From assembly GCF_000617845.2 (NCBI RefSeq), contig NZ_DF820425.1:5524741-5588740 (forward strand): 64,000 nt of DNA, written 5' to 3'. This document shows, one piece after another, positions 8,733-17,280 of the stretch. Each line of letters opens with the position of its first letter. The stretch's first letter is position 1. The translations under genes and the position numbers were made by a program. Origin of the DNA: Bradyrhizobium sp. DOA9. Lineage in GTDB: Bacteria; Pseudomonadota; Alphaproteobacteria; Rhizobiales; Xanthobacteraceae. The notes beneath the pieces are model-generated. The model was not told the DNA's origin. It did not search any database and was given only the letters and a program-made list of their open reading frames with translations.

Positions 8733-9500
8733 ATGAGCACCTCCCTCTTCGATCTCTCCGGCCGCACCGCGCTCGTGACCGGCTCCTCCCGCGGCCTCGG
8801 CCGTGCCATTGCCGAGGGCATGGCCAAGGCCGGCGCCAGGATCATCATCAACGGCGTCGATCCCAAGCGGGTCGAGCAGGCCGTCGCCGAGTTCCGTGCC
8901 GCCGGTCATCAGGCCGAGGGCGCCGCCTTCAACGTCACCGACGAGCCCGCCATCGTCGCCGCGTTCGAGCGCTTCGATCGCGAAGGGCTCGCGGTAGACA
9001 TCCTCGTCAACAATGCCGGCATCCAGCACCGCAAGCCGCTGGTGGAATTCACCACCGACGAATGGCGCAAGGTGATCGAGACCAACCTCACCAGCGCCTT
9101 CGTGATCGGCCGCGAGGCGGCCAAGCGCATGATCCCGCGCAAGCACGGCAAGATCATCAATATCGGCTCGCTCGGCAGCGAGCTCGCCCGCCCCACCATC
9201 GCGCCCTACACCGCCGCCAAGGGCGGCATCAAGAACCTGACCCGTTCGATGGCGGTGGAATGGGCCCAGCACGGCATCCAGGCCAACGCGATTGGCCCCG
9301 GCTACATGCTGACCGACATGAATGAGGCGCTGGTCAACAACGCCGATTTCAATAGCTGGCTGATGGGCCGCATCCCCTCCAAGCGCTGGGGCAAGCCGGA
9401 TGAGTTGGTGGGCGCCGCGATCTTCCTCGCCTCCGATGCGTCCACCTACGTCAACGGCCAGATCATCTATGTCGATGGCGGCATGATCGCCGCGATGTAA
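8733..9500 (+). CDS. SDR oxidoreductase, gluconate 5-dehydrogenase-like
   Basis: A 255-residue classical short-chain dehydrogenase. It shows the cofactor motif TGSSRGLG (about residues 16-23), NNAG, a catalytic Ser region NIGSLGSE and the YTAAK motif (Y159, K163). The N-terminus LFDLSGRTALVTGSSRG and the GIQHRKPLVEF segment closely resemble gluconate 5-dehydrogenases (IdnO/Gno), which interconvert 5-keto-D-gluconate and D-gluconate. It lies between the dehydratase and the L-idonate dehydrogenase-like gene with short spacers, so it is probably translated from one mRNA. Related SDRs act on other keto sugar acids, so the substrate is an inference from similarity plus context. Confidence 0.85.
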   Translation: MSTSLFDLSGRTALVTGSSRGLGRAIAEGMAKAGARIIINGVDPKRVEQAVAEFRAAGHQAEGAAFNVTDEPAIVAAFERFDREGLAVDILVNNAGIQHRKPLVEFTTDEWRKVIETNLTSAFVIGREAAKRMIPRKHGKIINIGSLGSELARPTIAPYTAAKGGIKNLTRSMAVEWAQHGIQANAIGPGYMLTDMNEALVNNADFNSWLMGRIPSKRWGKPDELVGAAIFLASDASTYVNGQIIYVDGGMIAAM

Positions 9501-9523
9501 TCGCGAAGCCCAGGGAGCAAGCC

Positions 9524-10555
9524 ATGCGCGCCGTCGTCATCCACGCCCCGAAGGACCTGCGAATCGACAATTATGCCGATCCGGCCCCCGGCCCCGGCGA
9601 GGTCCGCGTCAAGATCGCCAATGGCGGGATCTGCGGCTCCGACCTGCACTACTACCATCACGGCGGCTTCGGCGTCGTGCGGATCCAGCAGCCGATGGCG
9701 CTGGGTCACGAGATCGCCGGCGTCGTTGCCGACGTGGGTGCCGGCGTCACCAGCGTCAAGCCGGGCACACGCGTCGCGGTCAACCCGAGCAAGCCGTGCG
9801 GGGCGTGCCTGCATTGCCAGGAAGGCATGCGCAACCAGTGCCTCGACATGCGCTTCCTCGGCAGCGCGATGCGCTTTCCCCATGTGCAGGGCGGCTTTCG
9901 CGAGTTCATCACGGTCGATGCCACGCAGGCCGTGCCGATCTCGGACAAGCTGTCCCTGGCGGAAGCCGCGGTCGCCGAGCCGCTCGCGGTGTGCCTGCAT
10001 GCCGGCAAGCAGGCCGGTCCCCTGCTCGGCAAGCGCGTGCTGATCACCGGCTGCGGTCCGATCGGCGCGCTGATGATCTTGGTCTCGCGTTTCGGCGGCG
10101 CGTCCGAGATCGTCGTCACCGATGTGGCCGAGGCGCCGCTCGCGGTCGCGAAAAAGCTCGGCGCCTCGCATGCCATCAACGTCGCGACCAATGCCACCGC
10201 GCTCGATCCCTGGCGCGCCGGTAAGGGCGTGTTCGACACACTGTTCGAAGCCTCCGGCAACCAGGCAGCGCTCCGCACCGCGCTCGACGTGCTCCGGCCC
10301 GGCGCGACGCTGGTGCAGCTCGGCCTCGGCGGCGAGATGACGCTGCCGATCAACTCGATCGTCGCCAAGGAATTGCAGCTCCGCGGCACCTTCCGCTTCG
10401 ATCCCGAGTTCGAGCTCGCGGTGCGCCTGATGGGCGAAGGCCTGATCGACGTCAAGCCGCTGATCACGGCCACCATGCCCTTCGAGAACGCGGTCGCCGC
10501 CTTCGAGCTCGCCAGCGATCGCTCGCAGTCGATGAAGGTGCAGCTCACGTTCTGA
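9524..10555 (+). CDS. Zinc-dependent L-idonate 5-dehydrogenase-like alcohol dehydrogenase
   Basis: A 343-residue medium-chain dehydrogenase. The catalytic zinc site is indicated by GGICGSDLHYYHHGG and LGHEIAG; the four-cysteine structural zinc loop is KPCGACLHCQEGMRNQC (about residues 89-106). The nucleotide fold has GCGPIGAL at about 174-181. The HYYHHGGFG segment and overall pattern match L-idonate 5-dehydrogenase (IdnD) and xylitol/sorbitol dehydrogenase relatives. In a pathway with the preceding SDR it would oxidise L-idonate to 5-ketogluconate, which the SDR reduces to gluconate. It is the last gene of the operon; a hairpin follows 18 bases after the stop. Confidence 0.87.
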   Translation: MRAVVIHAPKDLRIDNYADPAPGPGEVRVKIANGGICGSDLHYYHHGGFGVVRIQQPMALGHEIAGVVADVGAGVTSVKPGTRVAVNPSKPCGACLHCQEGMRNQCLDMRFLGSAMRFPHVQGGFREFITVDATQAVPISDKLSLAEAAVAEPLAVCLHAGKQAGPLLGKRVLITGCGPIGALMILVSRFGGASEIVVTDVAEAPLAVAKKLGASHAINVATNATALDPWRAGKGVFDTLFEASGNQAALRTALDVLRPGATLVQLGLGGEMTLPINSIVAKELQLRGTFRFDPEFELAVRLMGEGLIDVKPLITATMPFENAVAAFELASDRSQSMKVQLTF

Positions 10556-10573
10556 GCGCGGCACGTCTTGCTT

Positions 10574-10596
10574 CACCTCTCCCGTAGGGAGAGGTG
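10574..10596. repeat. Perfect 10-bp-arm hairpin after the sugar-acid operon (family D)
   Basis: CACCTCTCCC, a three-base loop, and GGGAGAGGTG. It is a short form of the widespread rhizobial CCTCTCCC...GGGAGAGG repeat, a longer version of which ends the window (63851-63996). No T-tract follows, so termination by the hairpin alone is uncertain. Confidence 0.75.
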
Positions 10597-10716
10597 GCGA
10601 CCAACGCCGGGAAAATTTCACGACGTTGCACTGCGGCAAGTCGGGAACGCTTCCCGCCGCCGGCGTTCTGCCCTTTAATGAGGCGCGACAAGTCCGTTCG
10701 CGCCAGGTGCAAGCCG

Positions 10717-12099
10717 ATGTGGAATCGCCCGAGATTCGATCTCAAGGTCCGTCTGACGCTGCGCGTGGCCGCGATATCGGCCGCCTGCTTCGCCGCAATC
10801 TCCACCTATTTCCTCGTCACCGCCGATAGCGCCGCGCATGCGCGCATCGACGGGATCGCCGCCATCGTGGCCAAGACGCTGGAGCTACAGCAAGGCAAGG
10901 TGCAGTGGGCGCCGAGCCCCCGCTCCGACTTTCCGAATCTCGACCCGGTGTGGGCCCATGTGATGACGCCCGGCCTCTGTCTCGGATTCCGTGGGCCGGG
11001 CGGCGAGATGCTGCAGCGTTTCTGCAGCGGCGCGCCTGCCCCGGCAAGTCCGCCGCCGCAAGCCTTCGCCGCCTTCTATCGCAGCCTGTTCGACCCCGGC
11101 CGCGAGGCGGCGCGGCCCGTGATCGTGCGCGGAACCAGGCTCGGCGAGACCGTGGTCTCGGTCGACCCGGCGGTGCAGACGGCGGAGGCCTGGCACGAGG
11201 CCGGCCGCCTGATGATCGCGCTTGCGATCGCGCTACCGCTGCTCTGCGCGCTGGTCTATGCCGCACTGGCCCGCGCCCTGCGCCCCACCCGCATGATCGG
11301 CAGCGGCCTCGAACGCATCGCCGCCGGCGACCTCAGCACCCGGCTGCCGCCGTTCGACCTCGCCGAGCTCTCCGCCATCCGCGACGTCTTCAACCATCTC
11401 GCCGAAAGCCTCGACACCGCGCTCGCCGAGCGCAGCGAGCTGACGCGGAAGCTGATTGCGCTCCAGGACGAGGAGCGCCGTCATCTCGCCCGCGAGCTGC
11501 ATGACGAATTCGGCCAGTCGCTCGCCGCGATCCGCGCGCTGGCCGCATCCGCCCGCCAGACTGCGGCGCAGGACTGTCCCGACCTGCTCGGCGAATGCGA
11601 CAGCATTGCCCGCACCGCGACCGGCATGATGGAGACGCTGCGCGGTGCGCTGTTCCGGTTGCGGCCGCCCGATGTCGACGAGCTTGGCCTCGTCGCCAGC
11701 CTCGAAGGCCTGGTCTCGGGGTGGAACGGCCGCAGCCGCGGTCAGCCCCGTTTCGAGATCCGGTTCGACGGCGCTTTCGACAGCGTGCCCGCCGACGTCA
11801 GTGCCAATCTCTATCGGATCGTGCAGGAAGCGCTCACCAACGCGGCCAAGCATGCCGGCGCAACGAAGGTCAGCCTGCATCTGACGATGGCCGACAGCGA
11901 GATCGCGCTCGCGATCGAGGACGATGGCCGGCCGATTGAGGCTGCCGCCAAGTCCGGCATGGGCCTGCTCGGCATGCGCGAGCGCGTGGCCGCGCTTCGC
12001 GGGCGGCTCAGCTTCGAGACCGGCCCTCACGGCTCCGCGCTGCGCGTCTTCATTCCGCTCGCGGCTGCCGCATCTGGGGCCCTGGAGCACGCGGCATGA
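10717..12099 (+). CDS. NarL-type sensor histidine kinase (HAMP, HisKA_3)
   Basis: A 460-residue inner-membrane kinase. A hydrophobic segment at about residues 12-32 and another at about 165-187 flank a periplasmic sensor of about 130 residues. HAMP follows (about 188-240). The dimerisation/phosphoacceptor motif is RHLARELHDEFGQ (H262), the HPK7 family signature, and the ATPase domain shows RIVQEALTNAAKHA and GMGLLGMRERV. ATG 10717 is preferred; the frame is open further upstream with ATGs at 10594 and 10678, but those add a polar, unconserved-looking leader. Its stop overlaps the start of the response-regulator gene by four bases, so the two form a pair. Ligand unknown. Confidence 0.88.
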   Translation: MWNRPRFDLKVRLTLRVAAISAACFAAISTYFLVTADSAAHARIDGIAAIVAKTLELQQGKVQWAPSPRSDFPNLDPVWAHVMTPGLCLGFRGPGGEMLQRFCSGAPAPASPPPQAFAAFYRSLFDPGREAARPVIVRGTRLGETVVSVDPAVQTAEAWHEAGRLMIALAIALPLLCALVYAALARALRPTRMIGSGLERIAAGDLSTRLPPFDLAELSAIRDVFNHLAESLDTALAERSELTRKLIALQDEERRHLARELHDEFGQSLAAIRALAASARQTAAQDCPDLLGECDSIARTATGMMETLRGALFRLRPPDVDELGLVASLEGLVSGWNGRSRGQPRFEIRFDGAFDSVPADVSANLYRIVQEALTNAAKHAGATKVSLHLTMADSEIALAIEDDGRPIEAAAKSGMGLLGMRERVAALRGRLSFETGPHGSALRVFIPLAAAASGALEHAA

Positions 12100-12758
12100 G
12101 CGCGACGGAGGCCACCATCCTGCTGGTCGACGACCATTCCGTCGTCCGCGAGGGCTATCGCTCGGTGCTCCAGAAACAGCCGGGCTTGCGCGTCATCGCC
12201 GAGGCGGCCGACGGAGCGGAAGCCTATCGTCTTTACAAGTCCGAGGCGCCCGACCTCGTCATCATGGACCTCAGCATGCCCGGGATCGGCGGCATCGAGG
12301 CCGTCAGGCGGATCAGGCAGTGGGACAAGGCGGCGCGAATCCTCGTCTTCACCATGCACGAGAATGCCGGCTTTGCCGTGCAGGCGATCCGCGCCGGTGC
12401 GAGGGGCTACGTCACCAAGACCAGCCCGCCCGAGACCTTGGTGCGCGCGGTCAAGGACGTGCTCGCCGGCAAGATCGCCATCAGCCCCGACATCGACCAC
12501 GAGCTTGCGCTCAGCCGCATCAGCGGCGAGAGCTTGGCCGCCGACGTGCTGACGCCGCGCGAGTTCGAGGTGCTGCGGCTGCTGCTCGCCGAGAACACGA
12601 CGGAGGAGATCGCCGAGACGCTGCATGTCAGTCCGAAGACGGTGGCCAACCTGCATTCCCTGATCAAGGACAAGCTCGGCGTCGGCTCCGACATCGAGCT
12701 GGTCCGGCTGGCGCTGCGCCAGGGGATTTTGACCGAGGTCGATCTCGGCGAAGCCTGA
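12096..12758 (+). CDS. NarL/LuxR-family response regulator
   Basis: A 220-residue two-domain regulator. The receiver (residues 1-125) has the acidic pair VDDH, phospho-acceptor D58 in IMDLSMPG and the Lys in TKTSPPE. The LuxR-type helix-turn-helix (about 150-210) reads LTPREFEVLRLLLAENTTEE and SPKTVANLHSLIKDKLGV. The start overlaps the kinase stop (ATGA), giving translational coupling. Target genes are not evident; the gene converges with the aromatic dioxygenase gene at 12776. Confidence 0.93.
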   Translation: MSATEATILLVDDHSVVREGYRSVLQKQPGLRVIAEAADGAEAYRLYKSEAPDLVIMDLSMPGIGGIEAVRRIRQWDKAARILVFTMHENAGFAVQAIRAGARGYVTKTSPPETLVRAVKDVLAGKIAISPDIDHELALSRISGESLAADVLTPREFEVLRLLLAENTTEEIAETLHVSPKTVANLHSLIKDKLGVGSDIELVRLALRQGILTEVDLGEA

Positions 12759-12775
12759 TCGCGGCTCGCCGCAGA

Positions 12776-13759
12776 TCACTCACGCGCGACCACCTGGTCC
12801 AGCCACGCGCAGTTGAGCGGCGGCACGCGCGGATCGGCGACGCGCACGCCGCGGGCAGCCGCGTCGAGCCGCATGTCGCGCAACCGCTTGCGCTGCTCTT
12901 CCGGCATATTGAGCCGCTCATGCCCCCAGAGCGACGGCCCGTCAAAAGTCTCGTGCGGCTGCCAGGTCTCGGGATCGATGACGCGTGCGCCCCAGCCGTA
13001 TTCGATGAAGAAGCCGGATGGCGTATTCACGTAGAACGATGTCATGTGGTCGTTGGTGTGCCGGCCCAGCGTGTAGGCGATGCGCCCCTCGTCCATCTGC
13101 GCGAGATCGTAGCCCTGCCCGACATCGTCGAGGCAGCCGAGCTCGACCATGAAGTGATGCATCGCCTTCCGCCCCGATCCGACCATCGCAAAGGAATGGT
13201 GGCGGCCGTTGACGTGGAAGAAATAGAGCCCGTAAGGCTTCAGCCCGAAATCCGAGACGTGAAAGCCGAGCACGTCGCGATAGAATGGCAACAGCACCTC
13301 GACATTCTCCACATTGAGCACGACATGCCCCATGCCGAGCGCTCCGGTGCGGAAGCCCGAGATCGGGCGGCCCGGCCTGAACGGCTCGTCCGCAAGCTCC
13401 GGCTTGCAAAAAGCCTCCAGCCGGTTGCCGGCGGGATCGGCAAACGCAATCAGCTCGCCGACATGCCGCTCGTCAGCGAGCGCGCGCGAGCCTCGAACCA
13501 CCTTGATGCCATGGCTTTCCAGCCGTCCAGCCAACTTGTCCAGTTCGGCGGTCGAAGGAACTTCCCATCCCATCACGGCAAGGCCGGCATCACTGCCGCC
13601 GTCGACGATCAGCCGCTGCTTGCGGTCGTCCATGCGGAAGGCCCGCATCTTGCCGCCGCGATCGACCTGCTGCATGCCGAGCAGCCCGGTCGCCATCCGG
13701 CTCCACTGGTCGAGCTGGGACGAACTGATTCCGATATAGCCGAGCGCTGCGATTTCCAT
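12776..13759 (-). CDS. Two-domain VOC/extradiol dioxygenase, 2,3-dihydroxybiphenyl 1,2-dioxygenase-like
   Basis: A 327-residue type I extradiol dioxygenase with an N-terminal VOC module (about 1-125) and a catalytic C-terminal module. The iron ligands of the 2-His-1-Glu facial triad are visible as His in MGHVVLNVENV (start of the second domain), His in MHHFMVELG and Glu in FFIEYGWG. The frame runs open upstream, but the ATG at 13759 with GGGAGGAATTCG before it is the clear start. Enzymes of this group cleave catechols such as 2,3-dihydroxybiphenyl or substituted catechols in the meta position. It is divergent from the IclR gene and fits with the nearby hydroxylase and FAH-fold hydrolase. The precise catechol is unknown. 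Confidence 0.88.
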   Translation of the reverse strand: MEIAALGYIGISSSQLDQWSRMATGLLGMQQVDRGGKMRAFRMDDRKQRLIVDGGSDAGLAVMGWEVPSTAELDKLAGRLESHGIKVVRGSRALADERHVGELIAFADPAGNRLEAFCKPELADEPFRPGRPISGFRTGALGMGHVVLNVENVEVLLPFYRDVLGFHVSDFGLKPYGLYFFHVNGRHHSFAMVGSGRKAMHHFMVELGCLDDVGQGYDLAQMDEGRIAYTLGRHTNDHMTSFYVNTPSGFFIEYGWGARVIDPETWQPHETFDGPSLWGHERLNMPEEQRKRLRDMRLDAAARGVRVADPRVPPLNCAWLDQVVARE

Positions 13760-13906
13760 CGAATTCCTCCCGAAGCATCGCGGTCGCCGAATTCCAGCGA
13801 GCTTGATACCGGCCGCGCGCGATCCTACGGTGGCGTTCCGCAATCGCCTCGCGTTCGCAGGTGACAATAAGCGCGCCGCGACGTGCCACAAGGGAGGAAA
13901 TACGCA

Positions 13907-14713
13907 GTGTCCAAGGAGCGGACGCGGAACGGCCAGCCGCGGCAGTCCGAGGGCGTCCGCGCCTTCAAGCGCGGGCTCGACGTGCTGCACGAGGTCAACC
14001 GTTCCGGCGGCATCCGCGCCGGCGACGTCGCCCGCGCGCTCGACCTGCCCAGGCCCACCGTCTACCGCCTGCTCGAAACCCTGGAGGAGCTCGGCTATAT
14101 CGCCCGCAGCGCCAGCGACGACCGGTTTCGGGTCACCCGGCGCGCCCTGAGCCTCGGCGACGGCTATGATCCCGGCGTGGTGATCTGCCAGGCGGCGGCG
14201 CCTTACCTCGCCGATCTCAGCAAGAAGCTGGTCTGGCCGGTCGATCTCTCGACTTACGAGAACGCGGCGATGGTGGTGCAGGAGACCACGCACTCCCGCA
14301 GCCCGCTCTCGATCGATCGCGGCATGATCGGCAAGCGCCTGCCCATGCTGCGCACGTCTGCGGGCCGCGCCTATCTCGCCGCCTGTCCTGCGCGCGAACG
14401 CGATCTCATCCTCGATCATCTCCGCCGCATCGACGAGGCCGACGACCGCCCCTTCCTCGATCAGGGCCGGCTCGACCGCATGATCGCCGAGACCGCGGCG
14501 CGAGGGTACGCCATCCGAAGCGAGGGCGAATACAATCCCAAGACCGCCTCGATCGCCGTCCCGATCGTGCGGGATGGCGCCGTATTCGGCTGCATCTCGA
14601 TCATCTGGATCCGCTCGGCGCTGGGCATGGAGGAAGCCATCGCAACCTTTGTCGATCCGATGCGCAGCGCCGCGGCAGCCATCGACGTCGGGGGTGCGGC
14701 AACCGCGGGCTAA
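13907..14713 (+). CDS. IclR-family transcriptional regulator (aromatic module)
   Basis: A 268-residue regulator. The winged helix (about 15-80) includes AGDVARALDLPRPTVYRLLETL; the effector-binding GAF-like domain follows, with the conserved GKRLPMLRTSAGRAYLA segment. The frame opens earlier at GTG 13883, but AGGGAGGAAA at 13891-13900 fits only the GTG at 13907, so that start is chosen. IclR members such as PcaU, PobR and MhpR control aromatic catabolism, which matches the surrounding dioxygenase, P450 and hydroxylase. It is divergent from the dioxygenase gene (147-base spacer) and its 3' end overlaps the P450 gene by four bases tail to tail. Confidence 0.9.
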   Translation: MSKERTRNGQPRQSEGVRAFKRGLDVLHEVNRSGGIRAGDVARALDLPRPTVYRLLETLEELGYIARSASDDRFRVTRRALSLGDGYDPGVVICQAAAPYLADLSKKLVWPVDLSTYENAAMVVQETTHSRSPLSIDRGMIGKRLPMLRTSAGRAYLAACPARERDLILDHLRRIDEADDRPFLDQGRLDRMIAETAARGYAIRSEGEYNPKTASIAVPIVRDGAVFGCISIIWIRSALGMEEAIATFVDPMRSAAAAIDVGGAATAG

Positions 14714-15894
14714 GCGCGTGTCACCCGAACCGGCAAGGAAGCGAGGCCCCGCAACACGTTGTTGAGGGCCAGCACGGGTTCCCCGATCTCGAAGCAGGCC
14801 ACGCGCTTCACCAGGGCTTCGAGCAGTGCCGTCATCTCCAGCCGGGCCAGATGAAGGCCCGCGCACATGTGCGTCCCATTGCCGAATCCGAGATGGTCGT
14901 TGGCGCGGCGTGTCACGTCGAAGCGTTCCGGATCCTGCCATTTTCGCTCGTCGCGATTGGCCGACGCGTATAGCAGCAGCAGCCGGCTCTCGCGCGGAAT
15001 GGCGAGGTCCGCAATCGCCGCATCGGCCGCAAGATGGCGTGTGAATCCCCGCACCGGCGATTCCAGCCGTAGCGCCTCGTTGATCGCATTCGGGATCAGG
15101 GCCGGATCGTTGCGGACCAGATCCCATTGCGCGGGATGCCGGCCGAACAGCAAGACCAGGTTGGCCGTCGCGAAGATGGTCGTGTCGAGACTCGGCCCGA
15201 GATAGTCCCGCATCAGCACCGGGCAGCGCTCGGGCTCGACCTCGCCTCGATCCGCAGCGGCGAAGATGCGGTCGCCCCAGCTGCCGGGACGCAGACGCGT
15301 CCTGATCTCTTCGCCACCGAGATAGGCGCGCATCTCCTGAACGTCCTTCAGAGCCGTGCAGCCCCGTTCATTCATGGTGCCGAGCACGTTGAAGGTCGCA
15401 GCAGCCCAGCGAAGCATGCTGCCACGGCCATGATCCTCCAGCCCCACGAGCTTGGAGACGATCGTCAGCGGCAGGTGCTGAGCCAGATCCGACACCGCAT
15501 CGAAGGCGCCGCGGGCGACCAGGTCGTCAACAAGCCGGGCGGCCTCCGCCCTGATCTGCGGCGCAATCTCTTCCAGAGCCCGCGGCAGCAACGGGGCCGC
15601 TATGATCGCGCGAAGGCGATCATGCAAGGGCGCATCGCTCGCCAGCGTCGTGCCTCGCGAGATGCTGTTGACGTGGTCGTTGGCCGCAACTCCCTGGGCC
15701 GACGAGAACACGGCTGGGTTTCGCAGGGCGGCACGGACGTCGTCGAAGCGAGCCACCGCATGGAGCTCGTGACGCGGCAGCCAGACCACCGCGCCCAGAT
15801 CGCGAAGGGCCCTGTAGTGCGGATATGGATCGCGCAGGACCTCGTCGCTGTAGAGATCGACGTCGTAGACCGGTTGTCCGGGAATGGCCGGCAT
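14710..15894 (-). CDS. Cytochrome P450
   Basis: A 394-residue soluble bacterial P450, normal length. The heme-binding loop is FGNGTHMCAGLHLAR with the thiolate C344. The ExxR pair is EALRLESPVRG, and the I-helix oxygen-activation segment is LGPSLDTTIFA, where the usual A-G-x-[DE]-T is G-P-S-L-D-T. It resembles the CYP199-like group acting on aromatic or methoxylated acids, though the substrate cannot be read from sequence. A GGGAGAAGAAAGG site precedes the ATG. No ferredoxin or reductase gene is adjacent, so electron transfer partners must come from elsewhere. The LivK-type binding protein gene lies 33 bases upstream on the same strand. Confidence 0.93.
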   Translation of the reverse strand: MPAIPGQPVYDVDLYSDEVLRDPYPHYRALRDLGAVVWLPRHELHAVARFDDVRAALRNPAVFSSAQGVAANDHVNSISRGTTLASDAPLHDRLRAIIAAPLLPRALEEIAPQIRAEAARLVDDLVARGAFDAVSDLAQHLPLTIVSKLVGLEDHGRGSMLRWAAATFNVLGTMNERGCTALKDVQEMRAYLGGEEIRTRLRPGSWGDRIFAAADRGEVEPERCPVLMRDYLGPSLDTTIFATANLVLLFGRHPAQWDLVRNDPALIPNAINEALRLESPVRGFTRHLAADAAIADLAIPRESRLLLLYASANRDERKWQDPERFDVTRRANDHLGFGNGTHMCAGLHLARLEMTALLEALVKRVACFEIGEPVLALNNVLRGLASLPVRVTRA

Positions 15895-15927
15895 CCTTTC
15901 TTCTCCCTGTCCGTCCGGAGGCCCGCC

Positions 15928-17076
15928 TCAGGGCACCGCCACCCATTCGCCCTTCTGGAGCTGACCAAGCGTCAGCGCAGTCTGGTCGAGGCCGGTGTGG
16001 TCGTTGGGACCGTAATTGTAGACGCCGCGGGAGCCGGCCAGGCCTTTGAGCCCTTCGATCGCGCTGCGGAGGCCCTCGCGAAATTCGGGGGTTCCGGGCG
16101 CGCCCACCTTCAGCGCAGCGGGTGCAGCGCGCTCGATCAGGAGCAGGGCATCGTAGGCGGATCCCGCAAAGATGTTGCGGCTTCCCGCACCGAACTTGCC
16201 TTCGTAGCGCTGGATGAATTCAAGTGCGGCCTGCTTGGCTGGATGGCCGTCCGGCAACGAGGCGGCGCCGACGGCCGGGCTCAGCGGCACGAAGATGCCG
16301 TCGCCTTGTGCGCCCGTCAGCTTCCGGAAATCTCCGAAAGTGGCGCCGAGCGTGCCGTACACCTTGCCTGCAAATCCCTTCTCACGCAGCTGAAGCAGCG
16401 GTAGCGCCGCGGGCGCGCCGGAGGCCGCAATGAGAACGGCGTCGGGATCGGCGGCGACGATCTTGAGGATCTGCCCGACGACGGTGTTATCGGTCCGTGC
16501 ATATTTCTCGTCGGCGACCAGCGCGATGCCCGCTGCCGCGCACATCTCCGCACTGACCTTGCTCCAGGCGTCACCATAGGAATCGCCGAAACCGATCAGG
16601 GCGAGTTTCCGGACGCCGCTCTTCTTCATATGTGCGAACAACGGCGTGGCTTCGTGATCGTCGTTGGTGGTCGTCTTGAATATCCATCGCCTGCGCGCAT
16701 CGACCGGAGCCACCAGGGCGTTGACGGGGGCAAGCGTGATCACCGGAACCCGGTATTCGACCGCGGGATCGATGACCGCAAAAGATCCGGGCGTCGTGGT
16801 CGGGCCGACGAGAATGTCGATGCTGCTGCCCTGAAACAGCTTCCGCATCGCTGCGACCGCCGCGGTGCTGTCCGAGGCTTCGTCGAGAAACAGATAGTTG
16901 ACCTTGTGGCCCGCGATTTCGCTTGCGCCAAAGCTGGTGCCGTTGCGCTCGGCATTTCCAATCGCGGCAGCCGGGCCGGTCGTGGACAGCAGGATTCCCA
17001 CGTTGATGTCCGCGGCCGAAGCCGGCGCCACGAACAATTGGATTGCTAGGCACGCCACTCCCGCGCGTTTCAGCAT
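15928..17076 (-). CDS. ABC transporter substrate-binding protein, LivK/Peripla_BP_6 type
   Basis: A 382-residue periplasmic binding protein with a signal peptide (MLKRAGVACLAIQLF...ASA, cleavage near residue 21). The mature start DINVGILLSTTGPAAAIG and later LALIGFGDSYGDAW and GSAYDALLLIERA fit the branched-chain amino acid/aromatic acid binding family. Start ATG follows GCGGAGGAGCG. It is probably co-transcribed with the P450 gene. No permease or ATPase genes are adjacent, so it must share membrane components encoded elsewhere. In Bradyrhizobium relatives, such orphans often serve aromatic-acid uptake, which would suit this locus (inference). Confidence 0.9.
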   Translation of the reverse strand: MLKRAGVACLAIQLFVAPASAADINVGILLSTTGPAAAIGNAERNGTSFGASEIAGHKVNYLFLDEASDSTAAVAAMRKLFQGSSIDILVGPTTTPGSFAVIDPAVEYRVPVITLAPVNALVAPVDARRRWIFKTTTNDDHEATPLFAHMKKSGVRKLALIGFGDSYGDAWSKVSAEMCAAAGIALVADEKYARTDNTVVGQILKIVAADPDAVLIAASGAPAALPLLQLREKGFAGKVYGTLGATFGDFRKLTGAQGDGIFVPLSPAVGAASLPDGHPAKQAALEFIQRYEGKFGAGSRNIFAGSAYDALLLIERAAPAALKVGAPGTPEFREGLRSAIEGLKGLAGSRGVYNYGPNDHTGLDQTALTLGQLQKGEWVAVP

Positions 17077-17175
17077 CGTCGCTCCTCCGCGGTTGCCTCA
17101 ACAGACAACCTGCACTTTTTTTCCTGTGCCTAGGTAACCAAGGCAGGCCGGCTCGAAGTAGCGCCATTGCGAAAG

Positions 17176-17192
17176 CGTCCGGCTGGCGGACA
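17176..17192. promoter_or_regulatory. Candidate operator, inverted repeat GTCC-N7-GGAC (site 1)
   Basis: CGTCCGGCTGGCGGACA contains GTCC and GGAC arms separated by seven bases. It closely resembles site 2 at 17213-17229 and lies between the divergent binding-protein and monooxygenase genes. Confidence 0.5.
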
Positions 17193-17212
17193 AGACCGGC
17201 TGTGGAGGAGGC

Positions 17213-17229
17213 TGTCCGCTGGTTGGACA
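17213..17229. promoter_or_regulatory. Candidate operator, inverted repeat TGTCC-N7-GGACA (site 2)
   Basis: TGTCCGCTGGTTGGACA has perfect five-base arms and a CTGG-containing centre like site 1. The two sites start 37 bases apart (about 3.5 helical turns), 52-105 bases before the monooxygenase start. The nearby IclR protein is the obvious candidate to bind them. Confidence 0.55.
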
Positions 17230-17280
17230 CTTGGCACGCCGGCGTTGAAGGGCCGGCCCGTCCTGGGGAAGAGATACCCC

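Noticed and set aside
10644..10667. GGAAC-N15-CGTT upstream of the NarL-type kinase, resembling an EcfG general-stress promoter
   Set aside because: The known spacing for this promoter type is 16-17 bases; here it is 15, and such short motifs are common in GC-rich DNA.
11924..13864. A 646-codon plus-strand open frame
   Set aside because: It overlaps the histidine kinase end, the response regulator and the dioxygenase in wrong frames; no motif and poor codon pattern.
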